Positions 8,256 to 14,816 of a stretch of DNA of 35,826 nt are shown in pieces. Origin of the DNA: an uncultured Lachnospiraceae bacterium. Lineage in GTDB: Bacteria > Bacillota > Clostridia > Lachnospirales > Lachnospiraceae. Each line of letters opens with the position of its first letter. Position 1 is the first letter of the stretch. The DNA is taken from NCBI GenBank assembly GCA_902796425.1, contig CADBPC010000036.1, forward strand, positions 1 through 35,826, read 5' to 3'. The translations under genes were made by a program, and so were the position numbers. Below the pieces are notes generated by a model. The model was not told the DNA's origin. It searched no databases and was given only the letters and a program-made list of their open reading frames with translations.

Positions 8256-8897
8256 CTATTTCCTAACGCTGACCGCCGCCCCGTCCCCGTCCTGGAGAAG
8301 GATCGTCGCCAGCCTCTCATCATGCGTCAGCGCGTGCAGGTACTCCCGCATCCTTTTGTGAATCGTGCGGTCCCTTCGTTTGACCGCAAAGCGCGAATTC
8401 AGGATCTCTCCCTCCTTGAAAATATTGTCGGAAAGAAGAATCCCCTGCGGGGAAAGGAGCCGGAAAATCTCGGGAAGAAGATTGATGTACTGGCCCTTGG
8501 CGGCGTCCATGAAAATAAAATCGAATTCTCCCGAAAGCTCCGGGAGGACGTCCGCGGCGTCCCCTGTGATCACCTGCGTCTTTTTGTCTGCGCGCCCCAG
8601 GACCTGCCGCGCCTTCGCGGCCCTGTCCGGGTCCAGTTCGATTGTCGTAAGGCTCCTGCACTGCGGCGCGTACTCCAGCATCACCGATGCGGAATATCCG
8701 GTTCCTGCCCCGATCTCGAGAATTGTCTCAGGGCGCCCCAGCGCCATCAAAAACCGAATGAGGCTCCGGGTCTGCGGCCGGATAATCGGTACGCCTTCTG
8801 CCATTGCCTCCTTCTCAAGCTCCAGTATATGCGGCGGGACGCTCCCGCCCATCGCCTCGATAAATGTCTGTATCCGTTCCTGTGTTATCTGCTCCAT
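8256..8897 (-). CDS. trmR: TrmR-type O-methyltransferase (5-hydroxyuridine 34 of tRNA)
   Basis: This 213-residue class I methyltransferase has motif I as ILEIGAGTGYSAS, the acidic end of strand 2 as TTIELD, and FDFIFMDAAKGQY as the metal and SAM site of the COMT-like (Methyltransf_3) family. I chose the ATG at 8897 because AAGGA lies 7 bases upstream and the protein then begins at the usual family start. A longer in-frame reading to 9149 would only be the antisense-like shadow of the upstream gene's repeat tail. In Bacillus the homologue YrrM methylates 5-hydroxyuridine to 5-methoxyuridine at the wobble base. The partner trhP gene follows immediately. Confidence 0.88.
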   Translation of the reverse strand: MEQITQERIQTFIEAMGGSVPPHILELEKEAMAEGVPIIRPQTRSLIRFLMALGRPETILEIGAGTGYSASVMLEYAPQCRSLTTIELDPDRAAKARQVLGRADKKTQVITGDAADVLPELSGEFDFIFMDAAKGQYINLLPEIFRLLSPQGILLSDNIFKEGEILNSRFAVKRRDRTIHKRMREYLHALTHDERLATILLQDGDGAAVSVRK

Positions 8898-8916
8898 CGG
8901 CAGTTCCTTCAGCCGC

Positions 8917-9564
8917 CTATGGCGTGCCTGCCCCGTCTGCGGGCTGTGCTGCTCCGGTTTCATCCACGGGCTGTGACGTGCCTGTTCCGTCTGCGGGCTG
9001 CGGCGCTCCTGTTTCATCCACGGGCATAACGTTGAGGCCCGTGTCTGTGCCGGTTCCTGTTCCGGACAGATCCTCCGTTCCGGCGGAGGGGCCGGATACA
9101 TCCTCGGAAATATCCTGCGCCGTTTCGGTTGCGATCGCGGCCTTTTCATTCGAGATCTCAGCGAGAATCTGCGTCGGCGTCATGTCACTCCGGAGCTCAT
9201 AGGTTCCGGGCACGATCATGCCGTGGTACGCGGAGAAAAACTCCTGTACCGGGAAGGTGAGGCTCTCATTGACCAGTCCGCGCTTTTTGAGCATGCGCCC
9301 GATATCAAGGACATTCATGTCGCTGGTGATCGTCACCGTGACAGGCTTGCCCGTGCCCTCGGGATCGACCGCGGATTCCGAAAAGATGCCGTAGCCGATC
9401 TTATATGCGCTGCGCGCTGCGCTGATAAACCACATGATGAGGATAATAATCAGCACATATTTCAGGACTGTTCCGATCCAGTCAATTGCGCCGGGCCTGT
9501 CCCCGATCGCACTGTCGGGACGCTCATACCTGCGGCCCGGGCGGTTATTGTAAGAGTTATTCAC
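8917..9564 (-). CDS. Short MltG-like membrane protein without the transglycosylase domain
   Basis: A 215-residue protein sits where B. subtilis has yrrL (mltG). A basic cytosolic N-terminus precedes one membrane helix (YVLIIILIMWFISAARSAY). An extracellular LysM-like YceG module follows, with VTVTITSDMNVLDIGRMLK and then VPGTYELRSDMTPTQIL. The catalytic transglycosylase domain is absent. The remaining 75 residues or so form a Thr/Gly/Pro/Asp-rich tail containing an 18-residue repeat beginning VDETGA. I chose the GTG at 9564 because GGAGA lies 7 bases upstream at the rnj stop; an ATG at 9585 lacks such a site. It probably acts in the envelope as a binding or regulatory protein; a lytic function is not expected. 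Confidence 0.75.
   Translation of the reverse strand: MNNSYNNRPGRRYERPDSAIGDRPGAIDWIGTVLKYVLIIILIMWFISAARSAYKIGYGIFSESAVDPEGTGKPVTVTITSDMNVLDIGRMLKKRGLVNESLTFPVQEFFSAYHGMIVPGTYELRSDMTPTQILAEISNEKAAIATETAQDISEDVSGPSAGTEDLSGTGTGTDTGLNVMPVDETGAPQPADGTGTSQPVDETGAAQPADGAGTP
8918..9025 (-). repeat. In-frame 54-bp tandem repeat in the MltG-like gene tail
   Basis: The sequence starting near 8933 recurs 54 bases on, near 8987, with scattered changes. The encoded 18-residue unit begins VDETGA and contains QPADG. Two units are clear, the second trailing off at the stop codon. This is a typical site for length variation between strains. Confidence 0.7.
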
Positions 9565-9565
9565 A

Positions 9566-11263
9566 TCAGATCTCCATGATAACAACCAGTATCATCGGCT
9601 TTCTTTTCGTCTTTTTCCAGAAGAAATCGCCGAGCGCGTCCTTGACCGCGGAGCGGAGCTTCTCACGGCTGGTCACATGGTTTGCCTCGCAGTGCATCAG
9701 AGCCTCCTCGGCGACCACATAGGCCTCGTTCATAAGAACGTCCGCTTCCTTTATGTAAACAAATCCGCGGGATGTGATCTCCGGCCCCGCAAGGAGCTTT
9801 GCGCTCGCGGAATCGATGGTGATCGCAGCGATTGCGATACCGTCCTCCGCAAGGTGCTGCCTGTCGCGAAGAACCGCGTTTCCGACATCACCGACGCCCA
9901 GTCCGTCGACCAGGATCCCTCCGGTCGCGACCGAGTCCACAACCTCCGCATTCTCGCCGTCAAGCTCAAGGACATTGCCCGAGCGGAGGATAAAGATATT
10001 TTCCTTCTGGATTCCCAGCTCGCGCGCGATCTTTGCCTGCGCGATCAGGTGCCTGTATTCGCCGTGGACGGGAATCGCGTATTTCGGCTGAACCAGGGAA
10101 TAGATGAGCTTTAACTCCTCCTGGCAGGGATGCCCCGAAACATGCACATCCTGGAAAATAACGTCCGCGCCCTTGAGCAGCAGAAGGTTGATCACATGCG
10201 TGATCGGCTTTTCATTTCCCGGAATCGGGTGAGACGAGAAGATAACCGTGTCGCCGTGGCCGATCTTGACCTTCCGGTGCGTGTCCTCCGCCATCCTTGT
10301 CAGGGCGGCCATGCTCTCACCCTGAGATCCGGTGGTGATAATTGTCGTCTGATTGTCCGGATAGTTCTTCAGCTCATCGATGTCGATCAGCGTATTCGGC
10401 GGGATATTCAGATATCCAAGTTCGGACGCCGTCTCGATGATATTGACCATGCTGCGGCCTTCGACCGCGACCTTCCTCCCGCTCTTGTAGGAAGAATTGA
10501 TGATCTGCTGCACGCGGTCCACGTTGGAAGCAAAGGTCGCGATGATGATTCTCGTGTCCTTGTGCTCCGCAAAAATCCGGTCCATCGTCACGCCGACGGT
10601 TCGCTCGGACAGCGTATAACCCGGGCGCTCCGCGTTCGTCGAGTCCGCCATAAGCGCAAGGACGCCCTTTTTGCCGAGCTCCGCAAAGCGCTGCAGGTCG
10701 ATGGCGTCGCCGAAAACAGGCGTGTAGTCGACCTTGAAGTCTCCCGTGTGGACGACAACGCCCACCGGCGATGTGATCGCCAGCGCCGCCGCGTCGACGA
10801 TGCTGTGATTTGTCTTGATAAATTCGACCTTGAACTGTCCCAGCTCAATCGTCTGCCCGAACTGTACGACGACTCTGGTCGTTGTGTCCAGCAGCTCATA
10901 CTCCTTGAGCTTGTTGTCGATGATTCCGATCGTCAGCCTTGTCGCATAGACCGGGACATTGATTCTCTGGAGCACGTAAGGCAGGGCGCCGATGTGGTCC
11001 TCGTGACCGTGGGTGATGACAAAACCCTTTACCTTGTCGATATTTTCCTCCAGATAAGATACATCCGGAATGACCATGTCGATTCCGAACATATCGTCCT
11101 CGGGGAAAGCAAGTCCGCAGTCCACGACGATAATGCTGTCGTCATATTCGAACGCAGTGATGTTCATTCCGATCTGTTCGAGTCCGCCCAGCGGAATGAT
11201 CTTAAGACCCGGCTTTTTCGATGTTTTTCCCTGATGTAAATTGTGACTTTCTTTATTCTGCAA
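9566..11263 (-). CDS. rnj: Ribonuclease J
   Basis: A 565-residue beta-lactamase/beta-CASP ribonuclease. The zinc site HGHEDHIG is at residues 85-92. HTGDFKVDYTP, the beta-CASP motifs DSTNAERPG, GRSMVN and SSHPIPGNE, and the C-terminal histidine in HVSGHPC and VHGEYRHL follow. RNase J has 5'-3' exonuclease and endonuclease activity and replaces RNase E in Gram-positive mRNA decay and rRNA maturation. The start is TTG at 11263, with AGGAGG 12 bases upstream; the reading overlaps the ruvX end by 11 bases, indicating coupled translation. Only one copy is in the window, so J1 and J2 cannot be told apart. Confidence 0.95.
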   Translation of the reverse strand: MQNKESHNLHQGKTSKKPGLKIIPLGGLEQIGMNITAFEYDDSIIVVDCGLAFPEDDMFGIDMVIPDVSYLEENIDKVKGFVITHGHEDHIGALPYVLQRINVPVYATRLTIGIIDNKLKEYELLDTTTRVVVQFGQTIELGQFKVEFIKTNHSIVDAAALAITSPVGVVVHTGDFKVDYTPVFGDAIDLQRFAELGKKGVLALMADSTNAERPGYTLSERTVGVTMDRIFAEHKDTRIIIATFASNVDRVQQIINSSYKSGRKVAVEGRSMVNIIETASELGYLNIPPNTLIDIDELKNYPDNQTTIITTGSQGESMAALTRMAEDTHRKVKIGHGDTVIFSSHPIPGNEKPITHVINLLLLKGADVIFQDVHVSGHPCQEELKLIYSLVQPKYAIPVHGEYRHLIAQAKIARELGIQKENIFILRSGNVLELDGENAEVVDSVATGGILVDGLGVGDVGNAVLRDRQHLAEDGIAIAAITIDSASAKLLAGPEITSRGFVYIKEADVLMNEAYVVAEEALMHCEANHVTSREKLRSAVKDALGDFFWKKTKRKPMILVVIMEI

Positions 11264-11705
11264 GCTGATGTATTTCCTCCTGATGATTCTCCATATATTC
11301 CTGAAGGATCAGATTCGCAGCCACCTGATCCACATAAGTTTTGTATTCCGAGAGCCGGATCCCCTGTTCCTTTAAGAGTTCTCGTGCCTCCATCGTCGTC
11401 AGCCTCTCATCCGACATCACTGTCCGGATGCCGGTTCTTTTCTCTACCATGGCACGAAAAGCAAGCGCGGCCTCTGCGCGCTCGCCAACAGTGTCATCCA
11501 TATTCAAAGGAAGCCCGACGACGATCAGGCGGACATCCTCTTCCCGGGCGATCTGCTCAATCCTTGCCAGCGTGCGGCGAAGCATTCCTTCCCGCTCGCG
11601 CCGGATTGTCTCCCTGGGCTGTGCTGTCTTAAGCAGACTGTCGCTCACCGCGACCCCTACGGTTTTCGACCCGTAGTCCAGTCCCATAATCCGCATATGC
11701 GTCAA
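11253..11705 (-). CDS. ruvX: RuvX/YqgF-type Holliday-junction resolvase-like nuclease
   Basis: The protein has up to 150 residues in an RNase H fold. MGLDYGSKTVGVAVSD gives the first catalytic aspartate, IVVGLPLNMDD the middle strand, and SDERLTTMEARELL the second acidic site, with DQVAANLILQ at the C-terminus. Family members are implicated in processing the 5' end of 16S rRNA precursor and possibly in recombination. The start is uncertain: TTG at 11705 has GGA 6 bases upstream, whereas ATG at 11696 fits the usual family N-terminus (MRIMGLDYG) but has poor spacing. It follows ireB by 12 bases and overlaps rnj. Confidence 0.92.
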   Translation of the reverse strand: MTHMRIMGLDYGSKTVGVAVSDSLLKTAQPRETIRREREGMLRRTLARIEQIAREEDVRLIVVGLPLNMDDTVGERAEAALAFRAMVEKRTGIRTVMSDERLTTMEARELLKEQGIRLSEYKTYVDQVAANLILQEYMENHQEEIHQLAE

Positions 11706-11717
11706 ACCGGTTCCAAA

Positions 11718-11999
11718 TCAATAATCCCAGTGATTTGATTTGATATACTGCTCCAGCACCTCTTCCACAAGCTCATCGCGCTCGACCTTCATGATAAGGC
11801 TTCTAGCGCCCATGTAGTTTGTGATGTAGGTCGGGTCACCGGACATGATATACCCGACGATCTGATTGACAGGATCATACCCCTTCTTTGAGAGAGCCTC
11901 ATAGACGACGGAAAGAACCTTCTTTACGCCGCTCTCCTCATCGGGCATAACCTTAAAATACTGTGTGCTGCTCAGATCTTCTTCACTGAATCTTTTCAT
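11718..11999 (-). CDS. ireB: IreB-family regulatory phosphoprotein
   Basis: This 93-residue protein is nearly textbook for the family: FSEEDLSSTQYFKV at the N-terminus, VVYEALSKKGYDPVNQIVGYIMSGDPTYIT in the middle, and NYMGARSLIMKVERDELVEEVLEQYI at the end. In Enterococcus the homologue is phosphorylated on N-terminal threonines by the PASTA kinase IreK and modulates cell-wall stress tolerance. It is the first gene of the operon. AAAGGAG lies 5 bases before the ATG, and a strong promoter lies about 55 bases upstream. Confidence 0.96.
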   Translation of the reverse strand: MKRFSEEDLSSTQYFKVMPDEESGVKKVLSVVYEALSKKGYDPVNQIVGYIMSGDPTYITNYMGARSLIMKVERDELVEEVLEQYIKSNHWDY

Positions 12000-12055
12000 A
12001 ATTTCTCCTTTGCGGCCTGAGGCGCTGCCATGGCGCCCAGAGCCTAATCAGAGTT

Positions 12056-12084
12056 ATATTACCTTATTTTTATCGGTTGTTCAA
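12056..12084 (-). promoter_or_regulatory. Promoter of the ireB operon
   Basis: On the minus strand TTGAAC (12079-12084) is followed by exactly 17 bases and then TAATAT (12056-12061). Both elements are close to the sigma-A consensus. Transcription would start near 12049, giving a leader of about 50 bases that holds a short GGCGC/GCGCC stem before the ireB ribosome site. Confidence 0.8.
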
Positions 12085-12104
12085 CTAAGTCGGGCCGCAG
12101 CCGC

Positions 12105-12148
12105 GCTCAGTCGGGGCTCAGTCAGAGCTCAGTCGGGGCTCAGTCGGG
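12105..12148 (-). repeat. Four 11-bp tandem repeats at the mtaB stop
   Basis: On the minus strand the unit CCCGACTGAGC occurs four times head to tail, with the third copy reading TCTGACTGAGC. The first copy supplies the mtaB stop codon TGA at 12140-12142. Because 11 is not a multiple of 3, successive copies put TGA into all three frames. Confidence 0.9.
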
Positions 12149-13489
12149 GATGAATATAAGCCTGTCCCCGGCCATTCCGGTGATTGTTCCCTGCAGGATC
12201 CGGTCCGGCAAAGGCTCTCCGGTGCCGGCACTCTCCGGGATCACGCACTCCACGTAGCGCATCGTGTGTCCGGTATGGCAGGCTTCGGGGAAGCCAAAGG
12301 CCCCCTCCGGGCGATGCTCCTCCACAAGAACCTCCTCCCGGCCGCCCTCAAACAGGGCGCGGTATTCTGCCGCCTGGCGGGCGGTCAGCTCCAGAAGCTC
12401 ATCGCTCCTTATACTCTTTATCTCCTCCGGGACCTGGCCTTGCATCGACGCCGCTACGGTTCCTTTCCTCACCGAGTATTTGAACACGTGGATCTCATAA
12501 AATCTCACCTTCTCGAGGAAGGCCTTTGACTGGCCAAACTCTTCCTCCGTCTCTCCCGGGAAGCCAACAATGACATCGGTCGTAATCGCCGGGCGGTCAA
12601 AATAACGCCGGAGGAGCTCCACGCTCCGCAGATATTCATCTGCCGTGTAATGGCGGTTCATCCTCTTAAGGGTCGCGTCGCACCCGCTCTGGAGCGAGAG
12701 GTGGAAATGCGGGCAAAGCTTTGAGAGCCCAGCGCTTCTTTTCGCAAAATCCTCGGTTATCAGCCTGGGCTCGAGCGAACCGAGACGGATCCTGCGGATT
12801 CCGGAAAGGAGCTGGATCCTGGTAAACAGCCGAAGGAGCGCCTCCTGCGGCTCCTCGCCTTTGTCCTTTCCGTACGAGGACAGGTGAATTCCCGTAAGGA
12901 CGACCTCCCTGACACCGATCGCGGCAAGTCCCCTGACCTCTTCGACGATCTCATCCTCGTCTCTGGAGCGGATCCTTCCCCTCGCATAGGGAATGATGCA
13001 ATAGCTGCAGAACTGATTGCAGCCGTCCTGGATCTTGATAAACGCCCTTGTGTGGCCGGGCTTTGTAAGGAGGGCCGGGGCGGCATCCTCATCTTCGAAG
13101 GCCGCCGGGGCGGCCGGCTCTGTGTCCTTCGCGGGACCTCCCGCATGCTCCAGATATTCCTTAATAATCGCGCAGGCGTCCTTCTTCCTGTCATTTCCGA
13201 TGGCAAGGTCAACGGCAGGATCGCTTTCCACCTTCCGCCGGTCGGTCTCCACATAGCAGCCGACGGCGACCACGGCAGCGCCTGGGTTTAACTTTTTAGC
13301 CCTGTGCAGCATCTGCCGGCTCTTTCGGTCGGCGATATTGGTGACCGTGCAGGTATTGACAATATAGACATCGGCAGGCTCATCAAAGCCGACGATCGTA
13401 TATCCGTCGCTTTCCAGCTGCTGCACTATAATATCCAGTTCGTAGCTGTTGACCTTACATCCCAGATTGTGGACTGCGGCTCTCTTCAA
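12140..13489 (-). CDS. mtaB: MtaB, threonylcarbamoyladenosine tRNA methylthiotransferase
   Basis: A 449-residue radical-SAM methylthiotransferase. The N-terminal UPF0004 domain provides three cysteines for an auxiliary iron-sulfur cluster (HNLGCKVN, VNTCTVT, AVGCYVE). The radical-SAM CxxxCxxC is in DGCNQFCSYCIIPYARG near residue 155. A C-terminal TRAM-like region follows. It adds the 2-methylthio group to t6A37 of tRNAs reading ANN codons. An Ala/Pro/Asp-rich linker near residues 117-146 looks unstructured. The start is TTG at 13489, with GGGGAG 9 bases upstream. In Bacillus this gene (yqeV) follows rsmE in the dnaK cluster; here it lies about 18 kb away and is transcribed on its own. Confidence 0.94.
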   Translation of the reverse strand: MKRAAVHNLGCKVNSYELDIIVQQLESDGYTIVGFDEPADVYIVNTCTVTNIADRKSRQMLHRAKKLNPGAAVVAVGCYVETDRRKVESDPAVDLAIGNDRKKDACAIIKEYLEHAGGPAKDTEPAAPAAFEDEDAAPALLTKPGHTRAFIKIQDGCNQFCSYCIIPYARGRIRSRDEDEIVEEVRGLAAIGVREVVLTGIHLSSYGKDKGEEPQEALLRLFTRIQLLSGIRRIRLGSLEPRLITEDFAKRSAGLSKLCPHFHLSLQSGCDATLKRMNRHYTADEYLRSVELLRRYFDRPAITTDVIVGFPGETEEEFGQSKAFLEKVRFYEIHVFKYSVRKGTVAASMQGQVPEEIKSIRSDELLELTARQAAEYRALFEGGREEVLVEEHRPEGAFGFPEACHTGHTMRYVECVIPESAGTGEPLPDRILQGTITGMAGDRLIFIPD

Positions 13490-13532
13490 GTTTTCTTACT
13501 CCCCTGCGGCATAGCCAAAAGCGTAGTGCCTT

Positions 13533-13562
13533 ATAATATACACATATCCGCGAAACTGTTTA
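13533..13562 (-). promoter_or_regulatory. Probable mtaB promoter
   Basis: On the minus strand TAAACA (13557-13562) is followed after 18 bases by TATTAT (13533-13538), about 44 bases before the mtaB start. Both elements are imperfect. The only other candidate, TATAAG three bases on, overlaps this -10. It is divergent from the plus-strand promoter just beyond it. Confidence 0.45.
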
Positions 13563-13573
13563 CGAAATACACA

Positions 13574-13602
13574 TTGACTTTTAATTATCCACCGATTAGT
13601 AT
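13574..13602 (+). promoter_or_regulatory. Promoter of the HPr-like gene
   Basis: TTGACT (13574-13579) is followed by exactly 17 bases and then TAGTAT (13597-13602). A leader of about 25 bases and the GGAGG ribosome site at 13622 follow. It is back to back with the mtaB promoter, with only about 10 bases between the -35 elements. Confidence 0.75.
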
Positions 13603-13634
13603 AGTGTCGTCAATGAAAAACGGAGGTAAATGAA

Positions 13635-13865
13635 ATGAAGACGGTTAAAATCTCGCTGAATTCTATCGATAAGGTAAAGTCTTTCGTAAATGACATTACC
13701 AAGTTCGATTATGACTTCGATCTTGTTTCCGGCAGATATGTTATCGACGCAAAGTCGATTATGGGTATTTTCTCGCTCGATCTTTCCAAGCCGATCGATC
13801 TCAATATCCATGCAGAAGAAAAGCTTGACGAGATCCTGGACGTGCTCAAGCCCTATCTCGTATAA
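13635..13865 (+). CDS. HPr-like protein lacking the catalytic histidine
   Basis: This 76-residue protein is the only plus-strand gene in the window. The segment YVIDAKSIMGIFSLDL (residues 35-50) matches the HPr region around regulatory Ser46 (KSIMGxxSL); here the serine is S41. The fold pattern strand-helix-strand-strand-helix is kept, with a final acidic helix LDEILDVLKPYL. The HPr active-site loop G-[IL]-H-A-R-P is absent: residues 9-13 read NSIDK, several residues shorter. It therefore cannot relay phosphate as HPr does. By analogy with Bacillus Crh, which also lacks His15, a regulatory role through HPr kinase and a CcpA-like partner is possible but unproven. GGAGG lies 8 bases before the ATG. 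It is monocistronic. Confidence 0.8.
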   Translation: MKTVKISLNSIDKVKSFVNDITKFDYDFDLVSGRYVIDAKSIMGIFSLDLSKPIDLNIHAEEKLDEILDVLKPYLV

Positions 13866-13939
13866 AAATAATACGAATCTGTCGGGTGAGCGCAGCGTGC
13901 AGGCACGGCGCCTGCTCTCTGTACTTAGTGTACATTGAA

Positions 13940-13976
13940 AACGCGGACAGCCTTTTGGCCGCCCGCGTTTTTCTAT
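13940..13976. terminator. Bidirectional terminator between the HPr-like and MBL genes
   Basis: ACGCGG and CCGCGT pair at the base, with an inner GCC/GGC around TTTT; two mismatches interrupt the stem. TTTTTCTATTT follows on the plus strand and a CGTTTTC run on the minus strand. It lies between two convergent genes and overlaps the stop codon of the MBL-fold gene. A second hairpin, GCAGGC/GCCTGC at 13899-13916, precedes it on the plus side. Confidence 0.65.
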
Positions 13977-14809
13977 TTCCATATCCTGTCTTTGCTGTAT
14001 ACGATATTTCCATACGGCTTTACTTCGGGATTTTCCATATAGCCGACAGGCTTCGCGATCAGTCCCGCCGGTTCTCCCCTGAAGTCAAACGGGATATTCG
14101 CGAGATTTCTCTGTGCCTTGATATCTTCGCAGACATCTATGACATCTTCGATGATGCCGCAGTATCCTTCCCCGTTCCCGTGGGAGAGCAGAACCCTGTT
14201 GTATTTTCCGTCAACCTTCGGTACAAGGCGCTTCAGCGATTCCTCGTACTCTTCGACTGATGTGCTGTAATAGTCGAACAGGAAGGTGAACGGGTTGCAC
14301 GCATCCCCGGTCAGAAGAATCCTCTTTTCGGGAATCAACATGACAAGAGATCCTTTTGTATGCCCGGGACATTCATAGATTTCAACACTGATGCCGCCAA
14401 GGTCGAATATATCGCCTTCCTTCAGATCATGAAAGCTGTTCATGTCAGCCGTCGGGATGAGGTCGCCCTTGTCTGCCGAAAACGGGGGTACAACCATGTC
14501 AAAGCTGCCTTCCCTGAAGCTTTTCGAGCCGTGGTCGAGGAAAATGTAGTCGTCCTTCCTGCTCATATAAACATCGGAAAACTCAGCCGCACCCATCGCA
14601 TGGTCGACATGACCGTGCGTCAGAAGCACCGTGACGGGCTTGTCTGTCAGACGCTCCACGACAGGCTTCAGGCTCCCGATCCCGCTCCCGGTATCAAGAA
14701 GCGCCGCCCTGTTTTTTCCGGCGACAAGATACATCATCTCCCCCGAAACTGCGTGAATCCTTGTGATCCGGTCCGTTACCTTTTCTGTCCTGAACTCGAT
14801 ATAGCTCAT
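13973..14809 (-). CDS. Metallo-beta-lactamase-fold hydrolase
   Basis: A 278-residue MBL-fold protein with a complete two-metal site: THGHVDH (HxHxDH, residues 64-70), PGHT near 144, TGDACNP near 165, and LSHGNG near 205. I chose the ATG at 14809, which begins MSYIEFRTEKVTDRI. A longer reading to 14893 would overlap the permease gene and lacks a ribosome site, while GAAGG lies upstream of the chosen start. It is the last gene of the sugar importer unit, 7 bases after the permease. Its substrate is unknown; glyoxalase II-like, lactonase and phosphodiesterase activities all occur in this family. A lactonase acting on an imported sugar acid derivative is an inference from position only. Confidence 0.85.
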   Translation of the reverse strand: MSYIEFRTEKVTDRITRIHAVSGEMMYLVAGKNRAALLDTGSGIGSLKPVVERLTDKPVTVLLTHGHVDHAMGAAEFSDVYMSRKDDYIFLDHGSKSFREGSFDMVVPPFSADKGDLIPTADMNSFHDLKEGDIFDLGGISVEIYECPGHTKGSLVMLIPEKRILLTGDACNPFTFLFDYYSTSVEEYEESLKRLVPKVDGKYNRVLLSHGNGEGYCGIIEDVIDVCEDIKAQRNLANIPFDFRGEPAGLIAKPVGYMENPEVKPYGNIVYSKDRIWK

Positions 14810-14816
14810 GTTTCTC

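Noticed and set aside
7650-9029. 459-codon plus-strand open frame opposite trhP and trmR
   Set aside because: It covers two well-identified minus-strand genes, has low-complexity composition and no domain; it is a shadow.
8898-9149. An 84-residue N-terminal extension of the trmR reading frame, rich in Arg, Pro and Gln
   Set aside because: It overlaps the end of the MltG-like gene in another frame and reflects that gene's repeats. The internal ATG at 8897 has a ribosome site and gives the family's normal length.
13596-13982. 128-codon minus-strand frame opposite the HPr-like gene
   Set aside because: It overlaps a gene with promoter, ribosome site and family match on the other strand, and it has no recognisable domain.
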